Below are positions 36,101 to 51,100 of a DNA stretch of 64,000 nucleotides, piece by piece. Each line of letters opens with the position of its first letter. Positions within the stretch are counted from its first letter, which is position 1. The stretch spans positions 930,001-994,000 of the forward strand of contig JBHGNT010000009.1 of NCBI GenBank assembly GCA_043228905.1. The letters run 5' to 3'. This DNA comes from Azolla caroliniana (lineage: Eukaryota; Polypodiophyta). The notes under the pieces are model-generated. The model searched no databases. It was not told the DNA's origin and saw nothing but the letters and a program-made list of their open reading frames with translations. The translations under genes and the position numbers were made by a program.

Positions 36101-39100
36101 GTAAAAAATAAGGTAAAAAGTGACAAAAAAATCTTGTTGTTGTTACATGTAAGATTTTCAAGTCAGATAGATTGTAATTTTTGTCTTCACAAATATCTCT
36201 AGAATAGGTCAATCTAGAATGAAGAGGTGTCTAAAGAAGAAAGAAAGAAAGGAAGATATATTAACATCTTTTAAGAGGCCAAAATGGCTTATAAGACCAA
36301 ATAAGAGATTACATCTTAAGTGTTGTCTTGTCTTTGAGAACAAATCAAAATAAAATAAATATTACACAGTAAATATAAAAGTAAATAACATGAAAAGAAA
36401 AGAAATGAGGGAATCTGGTTTTTGGTACATGTGAGATCCTCAAGTTAGGTATATTGTAGCTTTTGTCTCCGAAAGATCTCTATCATAGGTCGAGTTCCAC
36501 TTGGGATAGAAGAAGAAAGATATATTAACATCTTTTAAGAGGCTAAAATGTCTTATAAAACAAATCAAGAGATCACATCTTAAAACGTAGTTTCATCTTT
36601 GCAATCAGCTTTTGTCTTTGAAAGATCTCTAGCATAGGGTGTGCAGTGATAGATGTATGTCCATATAAGGTGGCCAGATGATGAATCCATCCTCCGATGT
36701 GTGTAAAAAGTGTCTTGTAATTGGGCCATGTTCGTACCAAGTGATATTTTGGGGTTGATCCATGTTATCTTTTTTTCCAAGTTAATTATATTAGTTTGGA
36801 TCACTCTATTCTTTTTAACTTTGGTCATGTTTAGATGGGGACAATCCAAGCTATATTGGAATAGGGTTGTTGCATTTATTCTTTTGCCAATGGACGCAGA
36901 CCATTGCTTCATTTCTCCATTTTCTATATGTGTGCCAACCTTGGGTACCTTTGTTTAGGAAGCTACCAAAGACGTTCGGTACAGGTCACTAATTGGAACA
37001 ATGCCTCGGTGATTATAGGGGCTGCTCCGATCTCTACCTATATTATATCATGGGGTTCCGTGCTTTGCTCCTTATCATGTGGGCAATCATTGACACTAAA
37101 GGTCTCTCTAAATCTTTCCAATGATTTGCCTTGTTAAGACTCGGTCCCCATGTTTCTACTCCATAGAGAAGAGTTGGTGCACATTGAAGGTTATAAATCT
37201 TTCAACAGTAAAGGTATATTTTGATTTTAACTCAATATGACTTGTAAGATGGATAACTTTCTAATATTGGTTTTCCAAAATGTATCACATAATGCTTTTT
37301 GAGCCCTCCAATATACTGGGAACACCATTACACAAGTTTAAAGTGTGCATTCACTACCAATATCTCAATGATACTCAATTTTCCATGTTGACCTCTTGAA
37401 GAAGCTTGGTCAACTATTCTTGGCATCCTGTAAGTAGTGTTGTCAGTAAACTCTGTAAAGGTTGCATCATAAAAGGCAATGACACTGTTACAGGCATGAA
37501 CATATAATATCTTGTGGTGAGAATTTACCGTAGTATTCTATACACATGGATAAGTGTGAGGGTTAAACGAGAGTGTAAAGAAGGGGAGGATTACTTTTAA
37601 TCCTCGGGATTGAGACAACCCATTAGGCCAAGTGTGAACTTGCTTGGGGGCCTTGGGTATCGCTATAAATAAGAGGCCTAGCTACCCTCATTTCATCATC
37701 TTTTGACTACGTCGAGACTCTGTTCTTGTGGTGGGTCAACTCTTGTAGCGAGTGCGCCATCACCAGGTACGACTCAACGCCACGGCGGTGGTATGGGACG
37801 CCGATCGAGGCTCGAGTCCGTCTCGATCCCTTCGCTCGGGGGTGGTCGGGTGGATCGGCACCCTTCTTTCTCTCTCTCCTCTCTATCTAGATCTATCGTT
37901 TATCCTTATCCTTTGCTTACATTAGTACATATCTCTAATAGGCACTGTGATTTCAATGCATGAATAATTGTATCAAGTTTATGAGTTGGATTTATTCAAA
38001 GCTCTTTTCTAAGTTCGACATTTCGATTAGGTGGAAAATACATAGGCTATTTAGTTTCAAACATATAATTGTAGTTTTGTCTAAATTTAAGCCTTAATCC
38101 TTGTTTGTTGGAGTCACCAGTGGTAGGTAAGTTTCCCTGCTTTAGGAACCTAACTACAATCCAACATAAATACATACGTTTATATTCTATCTCCATGAGT
38201 GGAGCAACAGTTAGCTATACCTTACAGCAGAATTCCCATCCCATCATGATCAAATTGATACAAATGAGTATATTTTTTTGAGAGTATGCTTTTAGTCATC
38301 GATTGCCTAGAATGCCAAAGTTCAATTTTTAATGGTACTTTTGGATGATCATTATGAGACCCACTATTTTATGATCCTCTCTGGACATACATTTGTCGTC
38401 CAGCAATACTACAGTCTAGACACAAGTTGACAAGGAGAAAGCCGATTTGGAGCTTAATCATTTTTACCATGTGAAGATCCCATACAACTAAATAGTATCC
38501 CAAGTCAGTCTTTGGATGTTAGTGTATGATATCACCGGTGTATGACTCAAATTCCATGTAAAGTCAACAATTGCTAAGTTATGATTCATAATCTCGAATT
38601 TGTATCTATATCTTTTGTAATAATCTGTATATAACATGTCACATGGTACAGCAAATTTTATCTTCTCAATATTCTTTCTGGCCATATCAGATTGCAATGC
38701 AGCCGATCGAGTTTGTCTACAGTCCAACACTTATGAAACAAATGAGCAACTTCTTTGATCGTCCAAGTTCTCTTCAGACTTTGAAAGATCTGGTATGATT
38801 CATTTGCTTTGAAGCTCTTGTTAATAATTCCTTTCTGGATGGTTGAGATTCTGGAATCCAGGGTTGAATCTACAAAAGACCAAAATGCCTATATGAACTA
38901 AAATTTTCAAATTTATTTATTTCATCATAAATATAGTGCAGAGTCTAACAAAATTAAAAACTAAATCAAGGTATGTTCTTAACAAAATAACAAAAATCTC
39001 AGTAACATATTCAGAGCTTGATATACTATTAATGTAAACGCTCATCTGAAGAATGCATCAAAGAGCATTATTCAAGGTTTATATTCAGCTATTATTTGTC

Positions 39101-42100
39101 CGATTGTACAGACTCCATTTTATACACAGGTGGCTCATGGTTTATCTGAGTCTTCCGTTTATATTTGGAATCTTTCTTTGGCTATTCAGTTTTCTGCATA
39201 TAGGGAATGAAACCCCTTTTCTTTGATGATGGAATTTCTGTAGAAAGCTTAGAATCAGCTTATTTTCATTGGTGATTTGTTATCAGTTACTTTATTTCCT
39301 GTTTCTGGAAATGCTGGATGCAGAAAAGTTAAAATAGTTTTTAATGTTTCTATCCTTTCAAGACATCTCTTTAACCTGAAGTAGTGTGCAGATTTCTTCA
39401 TCGTTGGACCGACTGCAGAGTCCTCAGATAAGGTTACAAAGTAAAGCAGAGTATGTACTGATCAATATCAGGAAATGATTGAAAAACCTGTTATTTTTAT
39501 GATTGCAGTATCCAAAATACTCAGCCATACACTTGGTGCACTTGATAGGTTGGCTTTAGCTATGGGAAAACGAGTGAGCTTGAAAGTTGAAGTGCAGCGG
39601 CCAGTTATAATCTATCCCGAAAGCATACGATCTCTGGATTGTCCTTACCTGGTAAGAGTTTATAATTACATGAATGAGGTATCCATAGAACAGAATATGT
39701 GAGTGCGTCAGTTTTACAACATTAATTTGGCAGATAATTGTAATGGATTCGATGCAAATAAGGTCTAAAGACCAAGGCAGTGGACCTATTCTAAATGAGG
39801 CAAGTGGCGGAACTATTCAAGGACCAAATGGATTTGAACAGCTGTGTATTTTTCGACAGCAATCTGATGCTGCCAGTGAATGGTTTAATGAGACTATATA
39901 TCCTGCAGTTTATAATCAGTTCGAATTTCAGCTGCAACATATTGAGGTGAGTCTGGATGCCAACTGCTCATAATGCTTATGATTTTTTATGCTAACAAAA
40001 GCATCTTACCGAAATACTTTGAATAGGTGATTTTATCTTCCCATTCCAATTGGATAGATGGTTGGAGAGGCCTAAATGACAAGGATAGGTATTATCTTGC
40101 AAAACCTTTTGATGGTAGTGGCATACTGGAGATTTGTTCTTTGCCTGATGAACCTACACTAACACGCTTCAAGGTAGACGTACTATAAATTGCGTAATTG
40201 AATAATGAAATGATTTTGATATGATAATTTTGATAGATGTAATCTCTTGTTTTGCCTGATAGGCCAATTTGGCCCCTTAAAAGACGTTAATGTATCTTTC
40301 TTTCTTCTTCACAGATATGGGGTTTTATGCCTACTCTTGACATTACCTTGTCAGCAAAGAAATGGACATTGTTAAAATCATTGTTCCTCAGTGATACAAA
40401 TGGTGAAGCCTCAGAGTTTAAACCGCTTAATGCATCAATGGTCAGTGAGGTTGTTGGAGATGAGAATAACCATCACACAAATTTATCATCTCAGGATAGT
40501 TCAGAGGCTGTTAAATTTCAAGTTGTTCTGCTTCCAAAGAGGCTCTCTTTCAGTCTGGTCACAAATTCAGAGATGGATGATTCCAGCACTTTACATGCGA
40601 CTGGGGATAATGCATCTCTACTGTGAGTAGAGATGTTGTGTGCATAATTTGAGTGTTTTACATTGTTTCCTCTTTTTGGGCTGTACATTTATGTGTGTTC
40701 ATTTTCCTTTTAGTAAAATATTGAATATTGGTTTTTTTTCACATATGGATTCTAGAAATGAGTTGGTATTTGTGCATTTTTTGTATGTATTGATGTCTGT
40801 TATGATGCATTGATATTTTTGTGTTTGACTTCAGGTTTACACATTCGGAAAATCAACAAAAGCTGCGGTTTATAGTAGATTCTATAAATATGAAGGAAGT
40901 ATGGCATGATCAGGATGCTATATTTTCTTTGCATTCTCTGGGCCATTTGATTGTTTCTGCATCATTTGAGCCCACAACAGTCTGGGGATGGGATTGGGTG
41001 ACTTCAAATGTTAGCACTGCATTCTGCATACGTGATGAACATTCCAATGCAGATATCGCTTTGGTGGATTTCAAGGATGCAAAGTTGTTTGGTTCATGGA
41101 GGGATGGATCTTTGGATTCATTGAAATTTAAAGCTTCACTGGTTAGGATCAAATGTGCTACATGCCAGTTGGATGGTAACAATTTTAGAAGCTTTTCTTT
41201 ATGCAAAGAGAACAATTCATGGTTCAGCTATCCTGTTGAAATGCAAGATTGTGATGACTTATTCGTATGTGAGCCATTAGATGACATCTTGGGATTGGAT
41301 ATTGATTTCTTCAAAGGAAGGGAATGCAAACAAATAACTATGTCAATGCCATTTTCCAAGGTGAATCTTCACTTCAGTAGCTGGGGAAGATATATCCAAG
41401 TAATGTCAATATTCATACCCCAGTCTAGACATGATGCTCAAGAGAATGTGCAAGAAAGTTCAACCAATATTATGGAACCTGCAGTGGTTCCTGCACAGTC
41501 ACAAGATAGCATTGAATCACTGGCAAATAATTCTGGCCTAAATGACAATTCTATAGTGTTTAAGTCATCCTTAATTTGTCTACTTGTCTGTATCCCTGAT
41601 TATGGGCAGGCCACTTCAACGAAGATCAAGAAGTCATGTTTAAATGGCGTTCACCATGAGCCAAATCTTCATTCAATGTGTAGTTTGACCGCAAGGCACA
41701 TTTCTTTTAAGACAGTATTCCAGGTTGAAAAACTTTGTTACAAAGGTTCATTGTCTGATGTCAATGCATCAGTACATAAATGTGAAATAAACTTAATAGA
41801 GAATATAGATGAGACCTTCCAGTGCATTCCCCTATTACGTATTGCAGATATGCAATTGTCTTCAAACACAGGTCTCAAATCAACTGTAAAACATGTTCTC
41901 AATGTGTGGGTTAATTTCTTGGTTAAAAGGCTAGATGTATGGTGTTCACATTCTGTCATACAGTTTCTGAAGGCCTTCAGATTTGAAGATATTAAGTCAA
42001 CTGATTCCACCCTTGAGTTTGATTCAATTATTGTGATGGGTTCACTTCAACGAAGCTCAATTTTGCTTTCTGATGGAAGGGTAGGTAAATATATAATCTT

Positions 42101-45100
42101 ATTTGGCCATAATGCTTGTCCAGTTTATCAAAGTATATTAGTGACATGAAAGGATACTATGACATTACTATTTTGCAGTGGAATTGCAATGCACCAATTT
42201 TTGAGGTTCGAATGAAGACACTCAACTGTCAAATTAATTGGTGTCCCGATAAGTCCGAGTCCTCTACTTCAATGCAAATGGAAGTGGATTATCATGATAT
42301 GGAAAAGGTTTGTCATGCAATTGGAGCAAAATTATTGTTACCATTCCGTATTTGAACTGAATTGATGCTAGTTTCAAATATGCAGGTAGCATGGGAACCG
42401 TTTCTGGAGCCTTGGGACTTGTCTTTGAATATGATGTCAAACTTAAAAAATAATCAAGTTCATGAACTGAATTTCTCATCATCCAGCCAGTTGAACATTA
42501 ATTTAACTAAACATCTATTACAGGTACTTGGCACTGCAATGTCTTTGGGTAAAAAGCAATTCTTTGGGTAACCAAACACCTATTATGTGCAAACGATGCT
42601 TTCTATGTTAAAATTTATTCCTTAAAACGTGCAGGCCAGTTTTCGTGCAATGGACTTGTTCTCCCATTCTTCACAAAATCTTGGATTCAACCAGACTCCC
42701 TTAAGCTATGCTGGATATGCCCCATACTGGCTACAAAATGATACTGGTGTCTGCATCAACTACTGGTTGGGTGGTGCTGTAAAGGCTGAAGATCATGATG
42801 GAGGAATTGATGGATATGGATTGTGCAATGTTGTACAGCCAGGAAGTTCAGTCCCAATATACATTGTAGAGACAATGGAGCAGGTATTTCTCAAAGGAAG
42901 AGGCAGTACTTCTTCAGATAGGCTTGCTGACAAGAAGGCACCTGGTGGCCAGCACAGGCTGATTCACATCCAGATTGAAGGAACTTCTAATGTGTCTTCT
43001 GCAATGTCGATGGATTTGGTGGGTGCACATATATTTTATGTCACGTTTTCTCACTCCTCAAGGGGCTCTTTTGAAAATGCTATGAGAAAAGGAAATTCTG
43101 TAGAAGGAAAGTTGAGTGAGAAAGGAGATTTGGATGTCAGAGAATCTGCATTTTGTACGCCAGTTGTTTTTGAGGTTTCTTGTCATCATTACAGCAAGAT
43201 TATAAGAATATTCTCAACTGTAAGTTCATTTATTCTTGTAATACATTTCTGTTGTATTTTCCCCTTCATTTCATTTAGTCTTTCTTGACCTTTATATGAT
43301 TGAATTGTGCTATTGTCAAACAGGTCAGTCTAGTGAATGCAACATCTGTACCCATGGAGGTTAGATTTGATATTCCATTTGGTGTTCTCCCCAAGGTAAG
43401 AGCTTCTATTTGCATTACCTAATTGTATATTTAGTTAAAAGCTTTAAGACGGGGCCTCAGTCAAATTTGCTCCAGCACCATTTGATGAGGGTTATTTTCT
43501 TGAAGGTAATGGAACCAATACTTCCAGGCAATGTTGTGCCATTGCCTGTTCATTTGGCAGAGACTGGACAAATGAGATGGCGTCCAATGGGAAATAGTCA
43601 TGTTTGGAGTGAAGCACAGTCTCTGTCACACATTTTGACATTGCCAAACCAGGCTTCAGTTAGATCCTTTGTCAGCTATCCTGTAAATCCAAATAATGCA
43701 ATATTCCGATGCTGTATAATGGCACAAGAGAACGTTGTCACTTCAGTTTCCCGAACAACTATTGCAGACCACCCACATAATTTGCCGACATACTCAATTG
43801 ATGTAAATAACCTTGATGCCCAAAATTTGATTAAGAGCAAAATTACAAACTCACTCTATATACATTCATCTACTTGTATTCTCCGGGATTTGGTTTTCCA
43901 AGCACCCTTGCTGTTCAAAAATTGTCTTCCATTGCCTTTAACCCTCACTTTGGAAAGTAGTGCAGGACTTCATCTTGATATCAGTATTTTACAGGTACTT
44001 CTATTTCTAGATAGGTACAAGTTGTTCTGAAGCTTTTGTCAGTGAAGATTGATTTGTTTTGAAGTGTGCTAATATGCATTGTTGTGAAGGGTGATTCAAA
44101 TTTTGTCCTTGAGGTGAATCCTGGACAAGACCTAGCGTTGACACTCAATGTGCCAGGTTTCTTGCCTACAAAATGGCCTGTCCAAACAGCTTATGTCTCA
44201 CTAGAAGATGAGAGGCCTACTAACCAAAATATTTTACTCTTTGTTGAAACACTAGAACTCCTTCCAAATTCTGATTCGGGTAACTGATCTGTTTATTTAT
44301 CTTTCATCAATTTAATGAATTGCAGATATCTCTAAAGTTTTCGTTGGTCAGATATTTATTGGTAACATATGTTTTCAGGCTATACTGTGTATGTCAAAGC
44401 TGAAAGTCTTTTCAACGTGCTTTCTGGTGCAAGAGAATTGACTATTTCTGTACCATTCTGGTTTTTTAATTGCACTGGTGTAAATTTAGGTATCATTGAT
44501 GAAGATTTTGATTTATTGACAACGAGCAATAGAGATTCGAAGGAGCACTTTGTTGCTTTCCTTTCAAAACCCGGAACTGCAGATCAAACTCCTGTTGAAG
44601 ACTGTTATGGACTGCAAACAGTCCTACAAGTGCCTTCGCCTTCAACAAGACTCTATATGCATGGCCAGTTCTGTGGAATCAGTGCCACAAATTCTTTCGG
44701 TGGGGTTAAAAATATCATCTCTTGTGAATCAGAGAGCGAACTATATGGAAGAATTAGTCCGGAGACCCAGAACCTAAAACCTCACATGTATTCACCATTG
44801 AAAAGTGCTCATCTGGGAGACAAACGGCTGAAAGCGAGAGTTGCAGTCTCTTGCGCACGGAAGAGTTTACTGCCAGATGTATCTTGTGAAACAAGCTGGT
44901 CACGTCCATTTTCTCTAAACCCACCTGGAGGAGTCACAACCATTGTAATTCCGTCATCAGAGCCAGAAGGAGGTTTGATTCTATCAATTGTATCTGCTAA
45001 CACAATGGGGGCTTCTGCTGGCAAGACAAGAACTGTTACTTTCCAACCAAGGTATGTTATGCTAAACAAATACTGACGGTATGTTCTGCTTTTTGAATTT

Positions 45101-48100
45101 GCTCTTTTGCATCTACTAATTAATTATGCTGCCTCATTGGTAGGTTTATCTTGGCAAACATATGCAACCATGATCTTTGTTACCGTCAGCAAGGATCTGA
45201 TGCATCTTATCACCTCCTTATAGGGAATCAAGCACATCTCCTCTGGTCTGATATGAACAGGTTTCAACTTAATCAATGCTAAATTTTCACAAAACCTTAG
45301 CATTAGACTACTACGGCAATAAAATATTGTCTGTTACCTATAAATTAAAGATAGTTTTTTGTTGTGGCAGGCCGTTGCTAGTTCATGTTCGATTTGTTGA
45401 ATATGGTTGGGATTGGTCGGGAGCTTTTGCTCCGGACCTACTTGGTGATACTCAACTGAAAGTGCGGAACTTGGTTACTGGTGCAACCCAAGTACTCCGT
45501 GTTGAGGTTCAAAATGCTGCGTTCTTACATGCTGAATTTAATGGTATATCTGCGACAGATAACAGCTTAGGAACCTACATGATTGTTCTATCTGAAGATG
45601 AGGGTGGATTCATGCCTTACCGTATCGACAATTTTTCTGTTGAGGTAAGATGTTTGAAATTTATGTTGATGCTAGATCAAGATCAGATGAATAGGCCTAC
45701 TGATCTATTGCTCTATTTGGTTGACACATTTTTAGCTCCTTTTTTGGAATCTTCGGTGTAAAGTTTTTGGATATGAATAGCTCACAATGTATTCTTATAG
45801 TGTAAACTGTTCTATGGATTCACTTATTGTTATTTTCAACTCCATCTTATTATATTGTAAAACTCCTTGATTAATATATTCAAGTTTTCCAGCGATTAAG
45901 GTTTTATCAGATCAAATGTCCAGACTTTGAGAGTGTACTGTTGCCGTACTCTTCGTGCCCCTATACATGGGATGAACCATGGCGTCCCCATCACCTTGTT
46001 CTGGAGGTGAGAAAAAGAGTTGTTGGTTCAAGGTTGCCATACACCGTAAGTACAGATGCTATACTAGAACTTCTGCATGTTGATCGTAGATTCCTGGTGA
46101 AGGTTGTATTGGGACTTTTGATCTAGATGAGATAAAGGTGCATCCTCGTATTCGTCTTCCTCTTACACATCAGGTTTACTCATACTACTCCAATAGTTTC
46201 AAAAGTTGTACACATTCATGTGTTACTGATGAAATATTTTGATTCATCCTTAGTCCATGTATTTTATTTTGTTCTGCAGAAGCCAGAAAGGGAGTTTCTA
46301 GTTTCCATCCATGCTGAAGGAGCTATCAGGGTTAGTACTAACAGTATATAGACATCCAAATTCTTCTAAAGGTTATTTTACTTTTCCATGTCCATTGTGG
46401 ATTCTTTCAGGTTTTGACTTTTCAAGATATGAATTTGCATCCCCTGAAGAATAGAGTAATCAAAGAAGGACCCCCAAACCAGGGGTTACCATATGATTCG
46501 GATATTGTCTATACATTCAATCTTAATTTCAACTTTGAATCTGTTGGATTATCCATCATTGACCTTTCACCACAGGTATGGGTTATCGGCATTGACCATA
46601 AATACACATTGAACTATGGGTGATTTTCTGGAAAGGATTGTGCATGATGAAAGTTTGTTGTCAATGCCAAATGAACTCCTTAAATGGATTACCGATATTT
46701 GAAGTCTCAAGTATATGCTGAAGGGCCTACCACTATAATTTGATTGGTTTTATCATTTCGTTTCATGATTAGTCCTATAATTTGTATTGTAGATGCTTTC
46801 TTTCTACTGCCTTTTTGTATTTAATAATCCAGTGATTGATATTTTAAGAGGGCAGCAATTTCAGTTCCTATGATCAGGCACCAAACCTAATTGCTAGTTA
46901 TTCAAACCACTTAGTTTTACGAAGATAAAGTAGAAAGACATTTTGTTATTCACATTGCAGGTTAACACAGACTGTTGTAATCTTTATCAGATCTATAAAC
47001 CATATAGTCATTTACAGACATTTACATATCGTTATTTCTTTCTTCTACTATTGCTTTCTTGTCTCTGTCTAATCTTTTGTCGTTCTGTTCAACTTGAGTT
47101 GTGGATAGTGTAATTTCACATATATTTGAAGTGTAAAGCGGGTATACTGTGGTCTGAAAGGATGCATATTATCAGGATGAAATTTTCTGGTTTTTTATAT
47201 GAAAACAAACTCTTTAAGTTATGGATCAGAATCAGGCCGTGTGGTGATTCTGGGTGCTGGTTTTTCCGTACAGTTAATGTAAAACATAAAAAAGACACTT
47301 AGTGACAGAAACTAACATCTCTGATATGAGTCTAAGAGGACCGTTGTTTGAAGCTCCCAGGTTTCTGCCAGCTTTTTGTACTTCACTTCAGTTTGTGACT
47401 AATCTGGATAATTTAATGCTGTTCAATTTGAAAATAAATTTACTGAGACATTCATTTGATCATATATCGTTTCTTTATTTAGGAAATACTATTTGCATCT
47501 GCAAAAGGAGTAACTGTGCAGCTCCTACAGGGTTCCTGTGAAGAAAAGCTGAATATAAATGTCTCATACATTCAAATTGATAACCAACTTCCGCTATCTC
47601 AATACCCTGTTATGCTCATGGCTGGTAGTTATTTTCCAAATGAACGTGCATCTGGGGATAGGCCAGGAAACATTCTTCCTGGTGATAACACCGGAGTTCA
47701 GTTTCAATCCTCAGCTTTCACATTGGCTGTTAGTAAATGGAGAAATCTTGCAAGCTCTGTAGATTGTTTTCAGAAAATAGATGTCAGGTAGTTATTCAGA
47801 TATAAATATATTAGCTTTTGTAGCCATCAACCTAGATTAATGCTTTATTTTAACATTCCAGCTTAGCTCCTGCTCAAGTTCAACTTGATGAACACATAGT
47901 AAGCTGCATGGTTGATTTTGCCGAAGTATTAAGTGGATCTGCAAAGCAAATAGTCCATTTAGATGGCAATTTATGCCCCAGTGATATGGGTTCACAAACA
48001 TCCTTGAATGCGCAGAACTATGAATTGTTGGTCGATCCCAACTCTAGTGAACTTCATCTGATCAAAACATTGAAATGGAAAGAAATATACAATTCCTGGC

Positions 48101-51100
48101 CTGCACCACAAGCTGTCAAATGTGTGCAGACTCAGAATCCAAAGCATTTTCAGGGTGGAAGAAAAGTGTATATCGAGAATCTCTATATTGCACCTATTGA
48201 CATTGTTATAAGGTTTGTATATCTTGCATATCAATGTAGAGTTACTAATTCTATTGATTGTTCTTGAATATTCGTCCACTAGATTCTGTGTAAATTTTAA
48301 CACAGGTTGCTTAATCCAGCTTTTCTAGCATTTCCTGGTCGCATGAACGTAGAGGCAACATGCAGTCAGCATCGTTGCTATGGAGAAATGGAGGCCCAGT
48401 ACAGGTATGGAACAATATTGTTATATACTGTGTTAGAGAAGCTTTCAGTGCATTGAACATATCCTTTTGCTAATTAATGCTGTCTGTGGGCAGCGAGGTT
48501 TGATGGCATTAATTGATATTGAAGCAGCTCCTATCCAAATGAAGCAACTTTCTCTTGCTCACCCATTAGCTCGGTGGGATGCAATCAGGGGCATTATAAT
48601 CAAGCATTATACTAGACAATTACTACATGAAATTTATAAGGTCAGTGCTGCCTGATTATTCTTTTTCTTCCTAAGTTGCCTGAAATTTATAAGGTCGGTT
48701 AAAGATTAGATTTAAAATATTTTACCCTTCATATTCTCGATGTTCTCAGGTACTTGGATCAGCAGGATTTCTCGGCAACCCTATGGGTTTCATAAGAAGT
48801 TTGGGATCGGGTGTCAGGGATTTCGTATCAGTGCCAGCACAAATCTTTGTGAAGGTGAGGCTCATTTATGAGGGTTAGCATCAGGTTCATAACTAGCTCT
48901 GAAGAGTTAACACAAGCAATTGTAAACTTTGTTCCGTCTAATTGTTGGTATGGTTATAGATTTGCTTATGTTGTGTATTTTTAACCATGTATGACCTGCC
49001 ATGTGATCAGAGCCCAACACAGCTTATGGGAGGATTTGCTTTGGGAACGCAAAGTCTTGTTAGTAATACTGTATTTGCTGTGACCAATGCTGCCACTCTG
49101 ATGAGCAGGGCTGCAAGAAAGGTTTGTCTGGAATGTCCTATATAAATTGAATGATAGCTACCTAAATATTTTGATATTTGTTTGTGAAATATTGTGATGT
49201 ATTGCAGGGTGTGACAGCTTTTGCTATGGGGCACCAGCAAGAGCAGGATTTTCAGGACTATGGTGTGATTAGTGAATTGCTAGAGGTAATGATTTTATTT
49301 TAATAAAATAAATATATCCATAATATATACTTATGAGTAAGCCACACTTTTTTTGTTACCAGGGGCTTACAGGTCTGCTTCAGTCGCCAGTAACAGGAGC
49401 TCAACAACATGGTATTCCTGGGATTTTATCTGGTAACTGTTATAGCTCTTAAACCCATGTAATAAATATTACAAAAAGTCCTAAGCCTAAACCATTCAAC
49501 CCATTTAAGCCATTTATATCATTTAAAACTGGTTAAACCATAAAACTGTTAAAGTTGATAAAGACTCAAACCAAATCTTACACCCCAAAGACAAATTGAA
49601 CCCAAACTGAACGAATTGCAAGATTTTGAACCTAAGCGGTTTGGTTTAGCTCAAACTGAACCGTTGGTGATTGCCATTAGTAACCTTAAAAGAATAGCAG
49701 TTTCTATGTTTTCCACAGCCAGCTTTGTGACAAAAGCCACCCACGTAAGTATAGCCAACCACTCTTTGTTATCTTGGAATAATAGAAATAAGAAAGTTGA
49801 CATTCAGGTAAAACCACAGTATCAATAGCTGAGGATATGATATTCTTCCCTCTGTGCACAAACGTATTTTACTCAAACCAACAATTTCAAATTTTTTAGT
49901 TTGGGAAAAAGATGGCTATTTGTAGAAAGAAAGATATATTAACGTCTTTTAAGAGGCCAAAATAAGAGAAATATGCTCCAATTTCTTTTTCTTTAATTGT
50001 TTTGGTTGTCATCTCGAAACTCTGATGAAAATGAAAGTACGAAATATAGATGTAACCAACCATCACCATGTACGAACGAAGGTTGAAATTCAAATGCCAA
50101 TATGTATATATATATTTCCCAGATAAAGGAAAATAAGTCTGGTTACATTTCGCGTATTCTCTATGGCAGGTATTGCTCTGGGGGCAGTGGGTTTGGTTGC
50201 AAGACCTGTGGCAAGTATTTTGGAGTTAGCTGGGAGAACAGCACAAAGCATCCGAAGCTGGAGCCATCCAATCCAACAAGCAAAGCGGATACGCCCTCCA
50301 AGATATATTAGCACTGATGGCCCATTACTACCTTATTCATGGGAAGAAGCCATAGGCCATGCAGTGCTAAGAGAAGCAGTGGCATCTCGTCTTCAAAATG
50401 AGGTTTGCGCGGCATCCATTATAACTAATATACATGTTTCAAAACAGCTAATATATATAAGTTTCCAAAACAACCAGAATCGCCTCTGTAGTGCAAGATT
50501 TACTAGTTAATATCAAAACAGTTTTAGGGCATTTTATTGTTTTTCCCTGTACATTGCAACACTGCTGTTCTTGTTGCTTGCTTTGTTATATCCATATAGA
50601 TAGGAAGAAATTGGCCTATTCATAGTTTCTCATGTCACTTGTGTTTTTCCTTTTAATTGCTTTGGTGTATGAGGGTGTGAGAAGGCATTAGCATACTAAT
50701 AATTCTTTGAGCTCACATGTTTATCTTATCACTTGCTTTCCCTTTTGGGGAAACAACAGGTTTACCGTACATGTAGGCCTTTATCTGAGCCTGGAAGATA
50801 CATATTGCTGACAGAGAAGCTTCTTTTGGTAGTGAGGAGCACTGGTCAGAGTGTTAGCATAGGACCTGAATGGATTATAGACGCAGAGATAAGCATTCGG
50901 GATATTTTATATATTGAGAGAGTTGAGCAGTGTCTAAACATATTGAGGGGATCACCGGTATACCTCCCGAGGCAAAAGAAATTGAAGAAAAAACTGTTAT
51001 CAACATCTGGCCCTTTACTCCACGAGTCTATTGAGCTTAGCAGAAGTCATGATGCAGAGGAAATTGCTGATTGTATAAATTACTTGACAGATAAGCATCT

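Noticed and set aside
39441-39476. Extension of VPS13 exon 19 to SKAEYVLINIRK
   Set aside because: It runs into TGA and no donor in that stretch joins exon 20 in frame; ending at CAAA|GTAAAG does.
40910-41215. Minus-strand frame within VPS13 exon 24
   Set aside because: Antisense shadow of a strongly conserved coding exon.
46007-46126. Exon 34 read on to VRKRVVGSRLPYT using the strong GTAAGT donor
   Set aside because: The phase does not fit exon 35; ending at GAG|GTGAGA and starting exon 35 at 46090 gives the expected IPGEGCIGTF.
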